A stretch of DNA of 64,000 bases from JBBQED01 sp038320345. Lineage in GTDB: Bacteria > Bacteroidota > Bacteroidia > AKYH767-A > OLB10. Below the pieces are notes generated by a model. That model saw only the letters and a list, made by a program, of their open reading frames with translations, was not told the origin of the DNA and ran no database searches. Shown here piece after piece: positions 54,246 through 63,000 of this stretch. The number at the start of each line of letters is the position of its first letter. Positions within the stretch are counted from its first letter, which is position 1. Position numbers and translations under genes: made by a program. The stretch is from contig JBBQED010000009.1 in the NCBI GenBank assembly GCA_038320345.1, positions 62,001 to 126,000 of the forward strand. The letters are read 5' to 3'.

Positions 54246-56423
54246 TTATGCAGGCACTTTTCTTATCTTTTCGCGGTCCCAAAAACGATGTTGTGCAATT
54301 GCCATGATAAAATCTTTTGCCGGTTTATCGATTATAATTCCAGATTCGACAGCTGTTTTAGTATCCACGCTATTTTTTTTGTGCGGTAAGTGGTTTTGAC
54401 CAGCAAACGTCATATTTAAAAAATTTACGCCATCACCATTTGCAGCTATTGCTTTACAATGTTTATAAGCTTCATTTACAAAATGTATAGCATCTGGTTC
54501 GGCACTTAATGCGCTTGCACTTTTAGTTCCCGCCGGAATAAATACTGCATCATACAGAACGGAAGCTGTAGTTAAAAAACTTGCGTCTACTTTAATTTCC
54601 TTTCCCGTTGCACTTTTTACACTTCCAAGTTTCGGGGCTATGATTTTTGTGTTGGCGCCTTCTTCTAGCAAAGCATTATTCATTGAAGAAAGTGATTTTT
54701 CATCTACTCCATTCCCAACAAGAATTGCTATATTTCTAGTCTTAATGGTATTTTTTATTGAATTAGCCATGCTCAAAGCCTCTGACTTACTAATGCTTTG
54801 CTTCATTTTAATAGGTTCAAACTTTTTTTGAACACCATCTGCAGGAACACTGTGATTAATGGGATAAAAAGGTTCTTTAGGAATCGGCATTCCCAAACCA
54901 TCTGCAACTTTAGCCACTAAGTTCTTATCAATTTGTGTAAGTATGCCTAACATTCTTTCACGAATTTCCAAGCGCTCTACTTTTCCCAATTCAAAAGTGA
55001 GCGCATCAATGATATGCGTTTGTTCATACTCTGTCTGGCTCTGAAAAAATAATGTAGCCTGGCTAAAATGATCAAAGAAACTTCGGCTCCGTTCGCGAAT
55101 TTTCTTAGCATCTATTCGCTCCGTATAACTTGTGAATCCACCTTCGGCGGCTTTAGCCTGAAAAGGGCATCCATTACTAATTGTATTGGGTTGATAGCTC
55201 GTTTTATCACTATTAATAGTTTGACGCATATGACCATCTCGTTGATTATTCATCACGGGTACAATCGGACGATTAATCGGGATTTCATGAAAATTTGGGC
55301 TACCTAATCTAGATAGTTGAGTGTCTGTATAGGAAAACAAGCGTCCTTGTAACAAAGGATCATTGGTAAAATCAATTCCAGGAACTAGATGTCCAGGATG
55401 AAATGCTACTTGCTCTGTTTCAGCAAAAAAATTGGAAGGATTTCGATTTAACGTCATTTTACCAATACGCTGTACGGGTATAATCTCTTCTGGAATTAAT
55501 TTTGTGGGATCGAGTAAATCAAAATCAAATTTGTGTTCATCTTTTTCAGGAATGATTTGCACACCTAATTCCCATTCTGGAAACGCTCCGCTTTCGATAG
55601 CTTCCCACAAATCTCGCCGATGAAAGTCAGGGTCTTTCCCTGAAATATTCAATGCTTCATTCCATGCCACAGCATGAATTCCTAATAAAGGCTTCCAATG
55701 AAACTTAACGAAATGAGAAATCCCTTTTTCATTGATCAAACGAAATGTATGTACACCAAATCCTTCCATCATCCGCAGACTCCGAGGAATGGCACGGTCA
55801 CTCATCACCCACATAATCATATGAGCACTTTCTGGCATGAGTGAGATAAAATCCCAAAATGTATCATGTGCGGAAGCCGCTTGAGGAATTTCATTATGAG
55901 GTTCCGGTTTAACTGCATGGATTAAATCAGGAAACTTAATAGCATCTTGAATAAAAAATACTGGCATATTGTTCCCTACTAAATCGTAATTACCTTCCTC
56001 CGTATAAAACTTTACTGAAAATCCTCGAACATCCCTTGCCAAATCGGTGGAACCTCTTGAACCTGCAACAGTAGAAAAACGCACAAAAACTGGTGTGGGT
56101 TTAGAAACATCGTTCAAAAATTTGGCCTTTGTATACTGTGCAATGGGTTTATAAAGTTCAAATATTCCATGAGCCGCAGATCCGCGAGCGTGAACTATCC
56201 TTTCTGGAATTCTTTCGTGGTCGAAATGTGTAATTTTCTCACGCAAAATAAAATCTTCCAAAAGAGTTGCCCCTCGCTCACCGGACTTTAATGAATTTTG
56301 GTTATCATTAATTAACAAGCCTTGATTAGTGGAGAGTAATTGCTCATCACCATTTTGTGTATTCTTTTGCAAGTCCTCTGTTTTCGGATTTACAGATGAT
56401 TTTGAACTTTTCTTTTTAGCCAT
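54246..56423 (-). CDS. katE: large-subunit catalase HPII-type with C-terminal DJ-1-like domain
   Basis: A 725-residue clade 2 catalase that converts hydrogen peroxide to water and oxygen. Catalytic His78 (RIVHARGSAAHG), Asn151 (DLVGNNMPVFF) and heme-ligand Tyr365 (RLFSYTDTQLSRLG) are present. After the wrapping loop and linker, residues ~575-715 form the class I glutamine amidotransferase-like (DJ-1/PfpI) domain typical of HPII (NIAILVGNGVDEKSL ... VLYDAVFIPAG). The Lys/Ser-rich N-terminus is family-like. Upstream lies a TACGTTTG box. First gene of a likely katE-PPOX operon. Confidence 0.97.
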   Translation of the reverse strand: MAKKKSSKSSVNPKTEDLQKNTQNGDEQLLSTNQGLLINDNQNSLKSGERGATLLEDFILREKITHFDHERIPERIVHARGSAAHGIFELYKPIAQYTKAKFLNDVSKPTPVFVRFSTVAGSRGSTDLARDVRGFSVKFYTEEGNYDLVGNNMPVFFIQDAIKFPDLIHAVKPEPHNEIPQAASAHDTFWDFISLMPESAHMIMWVMSDRAIPRSLRMMEGFGVHTFRLINEKGISHFVKFHWKPLLGIHAVAWNEALNISGKDPDFHRRDLWEAIESGAFPEWELGVQIIPEKDEHKFDFDLLDPTKLIPEEIIPVQRIGKMTLNRNPSNFFAETEQVAFHPGHLVPGIDFTNDPLLQGRLFSYTDTQLSRLGSPNFHEIPINRPIVPVMNNQRDGHMRQTINSDKTSYQPNTISNGCPFQAKAAEGGFTSYTERIDAKKIRERSRSFFDHFSQATLFFQSQTEYEQTHIIDALTFELGKVERLEIRERMLGILTQIDKNLVAKVADGLGMPIPKEPFYPINHSVPADGVQKKFEPIKMKQSISKSEALSMANSIKNTIKTRNIAILVGNGVDEKSLSSMNNALLEEGANTKIIAPKLGSVKSATGKEIKVDASFLTTASVLYDAVFIPAGTKSASALSAEPDAIHFVNEAYKHCKAIAANGDGVNFLNMTFAGQNHLPHKKNSVDTKTAVESGIIIDKPAKDFIMAIAQHRFWDREKIRKVPA

Positions 56424-56494
56424 AGGTTAGGTAGAACTAGATAAGAAGTAAATATTTTTTATTGACTTTTGAGATCTAATATGAATGATTGAAA

Positions 56495-56502
56495 CAAACG
56501 TA
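56495..56502 (-). promoter_or_regulatory. -7 promoter box before katE
   Basis: TACGTTTG on the minus strand, a perfect TAnnTTTG match 72 bases before the ATG, with a TTTTG about 23 bases farther upstream that could be the -33 element. Unlike its stress-gene neighbours, katE shows no TTGGCA element. Confidence 0.5.
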
Positions 56503-56639
56503 ATGCTCACTAAATTCTCATTGTGCAAAATCTTAAAAAAAGAAAATCAATACCGACGTAAAAACATAAAGGAAATGACCATCAGTTTAAGCATGCGAAC
56601 TTTGCGAGAATTCTAAAGACCCAACATCGTTTAGAAAAT

Positions 56640-56927
56640 TTAGACTTTATGGCCTACCAAATTTTGTATATCATTTTTAGATTTTTCAACTTTCTCTTTT
56701 CCTTTTTCAAGCAAATTTTCTGCTTCACTTTTTACATATTCAAATTCGTTCGTTGCAGATAAAAGAACATCTTCGATTTTATTTGTAAAATCATGAAAAT
56801 AGTCTTCTCCAACTTGCTTAATTTTTTTACGAGTGTTCACACCTTTATCAGGCGCAAATAAAACAGCTATCACTGCGCCAAGTGAAGCGCCAGCAACAAG
56901 TCCGACAATAATTTTTCCAGTGCTCAT
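56640..56927 (-). CDS. YtxH domain-containing protein (copy 2)
   Basis: A 95-residue paralogue of the protein at 36224: Gly/Ala membrane helix IIVGLVAGASLGAVIAVLFAPDKGVNTRKKI, then a long amphipathic helix (DFTNKIEDVLLSATNEFEYVKSEAENLLEKGKEKVEKSK). Stress-associated, function unknown. It starts 18 bases after the preceding hypothetical gene and is co-transcribed with it. Confidence 0.87.
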   Translation of the reverse strand: MSTGKIIVGLVAGASLGAVIAVLFAPDKGVNTRKKIKQVGEDYFHDFTNKIEDVLLSATNEFEYVKSEAENLLEKGKEKVEKSKNDIQNLVGHKV

Positions 56928-56945
56928 ATTTTAATTTTTTTGAAA

Positions 56946-57248
56946 TTATTTTGATTCCTCTTGTTTCACTATCTTATTGTAAACACCCATAATAAGAATA
57001 GGTGCCACCCATTGACCAACGAAAGACGCATCCTTACTACGACCCATAATTTTTAAGGTAAGCGAAAACGCTAAAGCTCCTAAAGCAGTAAATAAAAAGG
57101 CATCTGAAGGAATATTTTTCGTGCGTGATTCGATCATTTTAGTAGTAGCATCTTCCTTGGTAGTGGAATCCACCTTATTAGATGATTGCATTTTAGATGA
57201 GTAATCACTTTTAGTAGATGCATCTACTTTTGTATATGAATTTTCCAT
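56946..57248 (-). CDS. small membrane protein with Ser/Thr/Lys-rich N-terminus
   Basis: A 100-residue protein: the first ~45 residues are polar and repetitive (VDASTKSDYSSKMQSSNKVDSTTKEDATTK), probably disordered, followed by two hydrophobic segments (DAFLFTALGALAFSLTLKIMG; FVGQWVAPILIMGVYNKIV). No named family. Operon with the downstream YtxH gene suggests a shared envelope role. Confidence 0.6.
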   Translation of the reverse strand: MENSYTKVDASTKSDYSSKMQSSNKVDSTTKEDATTKMIESRTKNIPSDAFLFTALGALAFSLTLKIMGRSKDASFVGQWVAPILIMGVYNKIVKQEESK

Positions 57249-57301
57249 AATCGTTAGAATTCTTTAATAATTATAATTGAGAAATAAAAATCTGTAATGA
57301 A

Positions 57302-57341
57302 CAAAAAGAAAGGTGATTAAATCTTACGGGATTTAACCACC
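57302..57341 (-). terminator. terminator after disordered-protein gene
   Basis: 12-bp stem with one wobble (57312-57323 with 57330-57341) and six-base loop; on the minus strand it is followed by TTTCTTTTT. Confidence 0.75.
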
Positions 57342-57356
57342 AAAATTTCAAATCAC

Positions 57357-57650
57357 TTACTTTGTGCGATTGGTATTGGAATTCGATTGATTATTTGAAG
57401 ATCCTTGGTTATTATTTTGCTGACCATGTTCCCCAATTGGGTTCTTTGTCCGAGATTGGTCACTATTGTTGTCTTCTGTTTCTTCCATATTATTGGAATC
57501 CCCAATTTCCTCATCATCTTCAGCAGTAAAACCTCTTTCAGAAGGATTACCTTCTTTTTTTGGATTTTGTGAAAATTGATTGTCACTTTGATTTTGCTTT
57601 TGACCTGCAGATGAACCTTTTCCTTGTTGGTCATTTTGATTTTCTCTCAT
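57357..57650 (-). CDS. hydrophilic, probably disordered small protein
   Basis: A 97-residue protein made almost only of Asn, Gln, Ser, Glu, Asp, Lys and Gly (MRENQNDQQGKGSSAGQKQN start; NNNQGSSNNQSNSNTNRTK-like end) with no hydrophobic core. An alternative +1 frame is also open but is rich in Lys/Ile runs and less plausible. The composition resembles desiccation-type hydrophilins. It follows the DUF892 gene by 51 bases, with a shared terminator after it. Confidence 0.6.
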   Translation of the reverse strand: MRENQNDQQGKGSSAGQKQNQSDNQFSQNPKKEGNPSERGFTAEDDEEIGDSNNMEETEDNNSDQSRTKNPIGEHGQQNNNQGSSNNQSNSNTNRTK

Positions 57651-57701
57651 GATTTTTTTGTTTTAAACTGTTTGAATCATTAATTATTTTTCACAAAAAA
57701 A

Positions 57702-58334
57702 TTATTTTCTTTTCGTTTTAGTCGGAGTTTCAGGAGTTTCTTCTTCCTCTTCATCTTCTTCCTCCTCATCATCCTGAGATGCAGCCTCTTCATTGATTAT
57801 ATCTGAAAGTTCTGACAATTTCACATCCGCCTCTTTTTCTTCGTTTAATATTTCTTCTAATAATGAAGCTGCTTCGTCTTCTCCTAACGTTCGAGCGAAG
57901 GAACAAAGAGTTCCATATGAAGCAATTTCATAATGTTCCACTTTTTGCCCTGCGGAGATAATACCAGCATCTCTTACAGCTCCAGATTCTGTTGACTCCA
58001 TAATTTCTTCTGCTTCTTTAATAAGGCCTTCCATAGCCTCACACTTTTTTGCTTGAGCTTTTTGTCCAATCGCTTCAAAAACTTGTTCAACTCTTTTTAC
58101 TTGTTGAAGAGTTTGTTCTAAATGACTTTCTAGTGCTTCAACAAGATCTTCCGAAGTTGAATTTTTAATCATTTTCGGGATTGCTTTTGTCAATGCTTTT
58201 TCAGCCCAATAGATATCCTTTAATTCATCAACAAATAAAGCTCTCAATCCATTTGCTGCAGTTGATTTTGCTTTAACTCCCTTTGGTGTTTGTTGGCTTT
58301 TGCCATTTTGTCCGACTTTAGATTTTTTTTCCAT
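57702..58334 (-). CDS. DUF892 ferritin-like protein (YciE/YciF family)
   Basis: A 210-residue protein with a helical DUF892 core (~25-185): GLRALFVDELKDIYWAEKALTKAIPKM, EALESHLEQTLQQVKRVEQVFEAIG, GIISAGQKVEHYEIASYGTLCSFA. Conserved Glu/His residues at ferritin-like metal positions are visible. The N-terminus is Lys-rich, and the C-terminus is strongly acidic (DDEEEEDEEEEETPETP). Stress-induced in enterobacteria; role unclear. First gene of a two-gene operon, with a TTGGCAT element 54 bases upstream. Confidence 0.9.
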   Translation of the reverse strand: MEKKSKVGQNGKSQQTPKGVKAKSTAANGLRALFVDELKDIYWAEKALTKAIPKMIKNSTSEDLVEALESHLEQTLQQVKRVEQVFEAIGQKAQAKKCEAMEGLIKEAEEIMESTESGAVRDAGIISAGQKVEHYEIASYGTLCSFARTLGEDEAASLLEEILNEEKEADVKLSELSDIINEEAASQDDEEEEDEEEEETPETPTKTKRK

Positions 58335-58372
58335 GAGGAATATAGTTTAAAATTGTTTTTGCTTTACTATAA

Positions 58373-58389
58373 ATAAAATAATATGCCAA
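58373..58389 (-). promoter_or_regulatory. TTGGCAT promoter-like element before DUF892 gene
   Basis: On the minus strand TTGGCATATTATTTTAT, 54 bases before the start. Shares TGGCATA-TATTTTA with the DUF2383 element at 50936. Confidence 0.55.
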
Positions 58390-58656
58390 GTAAAGTATCT
58401 ATTTAATTATACTAAAACTTGTAAAAAAATAGAGTTTTGCCAGATTAACAAATATGTTTTGTGGAAAATATTACACTAAATACCGGCATTGGAAACAAAC
58501 GGGAAATATCAGGGATTAATTAAAACGACCACTTCCTTAATATTTACATTAACAGCTTCTAAATCGTGAAAATAATAGGCAATTTTTTCTATGTGTAAAC
58601 GATGACCACTATGCTTAAATTAGAATAATATTGATATAAAATAATTTTAAAGCAAG
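58390..58656. other. intergenic region upstream of DUF892 operon
   Basis: No gene is supported here; one 21-codon ATG frame at 58455 looks like chance. GGGATTAATTAA at 58512 resembles the half-site GGGGATTAAATT of the palindromes at 42504, weakly. Confidence 0.35.
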
Positions 58657-58695
58657 AAACGCGGCAAACAAATTTTTAAACTTGTTGCCGCGTTT
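58657..58695 (-). terminator. hairpin after YflT-like gene
   Basis: 11-bp GC-rich stem AAACGCGGCAA/TTGCCGCGTTT (58657-58667 with 58685-58695), extended by CAA/TTG after a bulge. The T-tract on the minus side is imperfect (CTTGCTTT). Confidence 0.6.
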
Positions 58696-58750
58696 ATAGG
58701 TATCAATAGTCCAAACAAATTAACTACTGACTATCCTTACGAAATTAATT

Positions 58751-59305
58751 TTAATAATGTACGTGTTCTGCATTTTTCGAATTCCATTCAGATTCAAAAT
58801 ATTTTGCATCTTCTTCGTTACGGGGATGTACACCCATTACTATTTTACCATCTTTTACTCCTGTTTCATACAAACGAGCACGTTCCTCTGGAATGCCTGA
58901 ACCAACTAATGCTCCAATTAGGCCACCTGTAACACCCCCAGCGCCGGCACCTGCTAATCCAGCTGCTATTGGGCCAGCAATCACTAATCCTAATCCAGGT
59001 ATCACCAGACTAGTTCCTATGGCAGCGATAATTCCCACTGCTGCACCAACTGCTCCACCAATCGCGGAACCTGTTCCTGCACCTTCCATAGCTTTAGTAC
59101 CTATTTCAGTATCGCCTTTTGAAAAATGCTTCTTTCTCGTTTCATCTGACATCACCAAGTTAATATCATCTTTGGTGTAGCCTCTTTTATGAAGAGTATC
59201 GTAAGCATTTTCCGTGCTTTCACGATCAGCAAACATACCAGTTAGCATTTTATCATGCTCTTTAGTCATGTCGGTATGCATTTGGGATTGATTTTCTTTG
59301 TTCAT
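58751..59305 (-). CDS. general stress protein 17M-like (YflT) domain protein with Gly-rich core
   Basis: A 184-residue protein. Residues ~25-60 (MFADRESTENAYDTLHKRGYTKDDINLVMSDETR) are the YflT/GS17M domain. Residues ~70-140 form a Gly/Ala-rich hydrophobic stretch (GTGSAIGGAVGAAVGIIAAIG ... AGPIAAGLAGAGAGGVTGGLIGALVG), probably membrane-associated, and the C-terminus (ARLYETGVKDGKIVMGVHPRNEEDAKY) repeats the domain's second half. General stress role inferred from the family. Confidence 0.82.
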   Translation of the reverse strand: MNKENQSQMHTDMTKEHDKMLTGMFADRESTENAYDTLHKRGYTKDDINLVMSDETRKKHFSKGDTEIGTKAMEGAGTGSAIGGAVGAAVGIIAAIGTSLVIPGLGLVIAGPIAAGLAGAGAGGVTGGLIGALVGSGIPEERARLYETGVKDGKIVMGVHPRNEEDAKYFESEWNSKNAEHVHY

Positions 59306-60095
59306 TTTATTTTTGTTTTAAACTATTTGAGTACTACATTAAAAATTGGAATATGAATTAGTTCTTATTCAGTAGTGTGGTAATTCGACGGAAAAAATTT
59401 ATCAAGTACAAAGTTTTCTTTAATTGCAAAATTTACAATTTAAATTATTACATCTAAATTTTCATGCCCTCAAATATGGCATCAGGTATTTCAATTCAAC
59501 TCTATTCATAAGAGACCCTAGATTCTACCCATCAAATAACCGCAAATTCTATTGTGAAGAACAATTATAGATTGCGAATGCCTTCTATATCTATTACTAG
59601 TGATAATTGTTGATGCTTCTAGAACCTTTCTAATATATGGGGTACTTTTAAAAAATATGCCTTTACTATACGCATGAAATTGCGGAAATATTTATACAGT
59701 TTTTAAAAAACAGTTGACATAAATCTATATAAGTGGGGAAAAACCCGTACAAAAATTGCTCTTGAGGAACTATAAATTGAGCCTTTAAGCTCCGCTTTTC
59801 AAGAATTGTTTGGATTTGGATTAACTATCGAATGATCAAAAAAATTAAAATCAGTAGGTTACTCATACAGAATCCCATCGGAATAATTTCAGATCATCAA
59901 TCTAGAAGTGATCAAGTATTTTAAGTCTAATAAATATTCGAAATAATCAGCAATGAAATTTCAAGGGAATCAGTAAAATTTTGTCAGGTTTTAACATAAG
60001 GAATCTTAAATAGGGATATAATCAGTTTATGTTTTATTTACACTTTCAACTGACTCCTTACCGAATATATTTTGCGAGTTAGTTACTTACTTAAT
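59306..60095. other. 790-base gene-poor region
   Basis: No convincing gene. A frame from the ATG at 59674 continues with plausible-looking peptide but is broken by stops about every 20-30 codons, as expected by chance in AT-rich DNA. GTGGGGAAAAACCCG at 59734 and TGGGGTACTTTT at 59638 resemble the GGGG motifs elsewhere but are poor matches. Confidence 0.4.
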
Positions 60096-63000
60096 CTACG
60101 ATTTTTTATCGGATTTTGGAATATACATAGTGAATGTTGCACCTTGACCGAGTACGGAATCCGCAATTATAAAACCGTTGTGATTACTCAGAATCTTTTT
60201 GCAAATAGCCAACCCTATTCCAGTCCCTGAATATTCATTCTTACCATGCAGCCTTTGAAAAAGTTGAAATATTTTGGAAGAGTATTCCTTTTCAAAACCG
60301 ATTCCATTATCAGCCACTTTTATGATGTGATAATTTAAAGTGCTATTAGCAAAAGGATGATCAATCAATTCCCCTTCTATAAGCGAATAAGTAATGACAA
60401 TATGAGGTTTAACTCCATTTGTATTGTACTTTAAAGAATTGTCAAGTAAATTGGTCATGAGTTGCGTAAGTTGCACCATAATTCCATCTAAAATCGGAAG
60501 TGTATCAGAGTCAATCCTTGCTTGTTTTTCTTCGATAATTTCATGTAAGTTAATTTTTACTTCTTCAAGAATAATATTTAGATCGCAAGCTTCAAATATT
60601 AGATCAGAGGTATTAGTTCTTGAAAAATCAAGTAAGGAATTAATAAGTCTTTGCATCCTTTCACTAGCAGAAATAATTCGCATGAAATAATCTTGGGTTT
60701 TCTCTTGAAATCTATCTGTTTCAAGAATCCGTTTGCTGAATACTTGTATCTTTCTTAAAGGTTCTTTTAGATCATGACTAGCGACATAGCTAAATGATGC
60801 CAGTTCGGCATTTATATTTTCAAGTTCCACATTTTTTGTTTGGAGTTCCTCAGTACGTTCTTTTACTTTTTTCCCCAATTCTTCAGCAAAGTTTCTCTGT
60901 TCCGTGATATCGGTATTTGTACCAATCCATCTTTCAACAATACCATTAACATCTTTTACGGGATAAGCACGGGTCAGAAACCATCGATATTCCCCATCAT
61001 GCCTGCGAAGAGGAAAAGTTAGCTCAAATGGTTCGCCCTTTTGCCATAAATCAATAGAGATCTCTACAATATTTTTAACATGATCGGGATGATGTACTTT
61101 TTGCCATCCGAAGCCTTCCATTTCTGCAAAGGTTGTACCTGTATATTCGTACCATTGCTGGTTATACCAATTTATCCATCCATCAGCATTAGCAATCCAA
61201 GCAAGGTTTTGAATACTATCTGCAAACAAGCGAAATTGTGTTTCATTTTCTTGAACTTTTTCTTCAGCGAGTTTACGTTTAGTAATATCTGTAAAAAGCA
61301 CGGCAACTTTATTATCCTTATCATCTTCTAATCTGAAAGCATACACTTCAAACCAGCGGTTTAATTCTTTACTTTGCTCAACAAAATGATTTGCTATACC
61401 CGTTGAAGCGACTTTTCCATAAATCTGAAACCATCGGTCGCTCAGGTTCGGAACTAATTCTCGCATGGTTTTCCCAACAGGATTAGACGTACCTGAATGC
61501 TTCTCGAACATAGGATTAGCTTCCAAAAAAAGATAATCTACAGGCTGATTTTCATTATCGAAAATCATTTTGATTATACAAAAGCCCTGTTCCATAGTTT
61601 CAAATAAACCCCTATACTTTAATTCACTGGCTTTTAATTTTATTTCTGCCTCTTTCTGTTCAGTAATATCAATACTAATACCTGTAAGTGTCTCGGCCTC
61701 CCCTTTCTCATTATAATGAAACTTCCCAACAGAGTGAATATATCGTTGAGCACCGTCGTTAGCTCTTGTAATGCTATAGTTCACGTCATAAACTGTGTAG
61801 TTAACTCTAGATTCGTCTAACTTCTTGAAAATATTTTGTTTATCCTCTTGTAAAATTAGAGTATGCCAGTCTTCAAAGATCAGGTTTAAACGATGTTCAT
61901 CATATCCCCACATTTTTTTATGCAAAGCACTCCACACTAATTCTTCCTTACGAATATTAAAAGACCAAGTACCAACATTCGCTGAATCAGTAGCAAGTTT
62001 TAAATAAGATGCCATTTGGCGAATTGCAAATTCACTTTCTTCAATTTTTTTTCTTGCATTTATTTGTTCAGTTACATCATATGCAAATACAAAAATACCT
62101 TCAGTTTCACCTTTTTCATTATCAAAGGATTGATAAGTAAAATTCATAAAAGTTGATTCCAATAAACCATTACCTTTATCTAACATCACAGAAATCTCTT
62201 TTCCAATAAAAGGTTCGCCAGTCTTATATACATTATCAAGAAGGTCAACAAAACCTTGATCTGCTATTTCGGGTAATGCATCAAGCAGTGGTTTATCGAT
62301 AATGTCACGGTTACCTACAAGCTCTAGATAAGCAGGATTCGCAAATTCAAATACATGATCAGGTCCTTTGAGGATAGCAAGCACAGCAGGCGCTTGAGTA
62401 AAAAAATTATGGAGCGACATCCGTTCCCTTTGTAAGCGCTTTTCATTTTTTTCAATTATTTTACGAGCATTCACCGTTTCTGTTACTTCATAAGAAGTCA
62501 CTATAATCCCCTCCACCTCGCCCTTTTCATCTCGCTTAGGTTCATAAACAAAGTCGAAATAAGCGTTTTCCAAAGTTCCATTACGATTCAGTAGTGTATT
62601 TATTTCTTTACCATTAAATTGAATCCCCGTATTATAAACTTCAGTAAGGAGTTTTTCATAGGTTTGAGCTTTTATTTCTGGAAATACATCTAATAACGGC
62701 TTTTTTAAAACTTCAACTTCTTCTTTCCGCCAGAGTTCTAACTGTTTTCTATTTACTAGATCAATGATAAAATTTGGGCCGGAGATTACTGACATCGCTA
62801 CCGGTGCCTGCAATATTAAGTTTCGTAAATTTGCTTCACTTTCTTCAATCTTTCTTCTGGCAATTGCTTGCTCTGTAATATCCTGAAGTGTTCCATTGAA
62901 TCGATAAGCAATTTTATTATTTCCAAACCAAGCCTTCCCTTTACCTCGAACAATAATTTCTTTATGAGAACTTGGATTGATGATACTATATTCCACATCG

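Noticed and set aside
57353..57634. Overlapping 93-codon frame in the disordered-protein gene
   Set aside because: Same DNA in another frame, Lys/Ile-rich and without start context; the 97-residue frame is more plausible and closer to the upstream gene.
59674..59946. Apparent decayed gene with four in-frame stops
   Set aside because: Stops are about as frequent as expected by chance in AT-rich DNA, and the conceptual peptide matches nothing I recognise.
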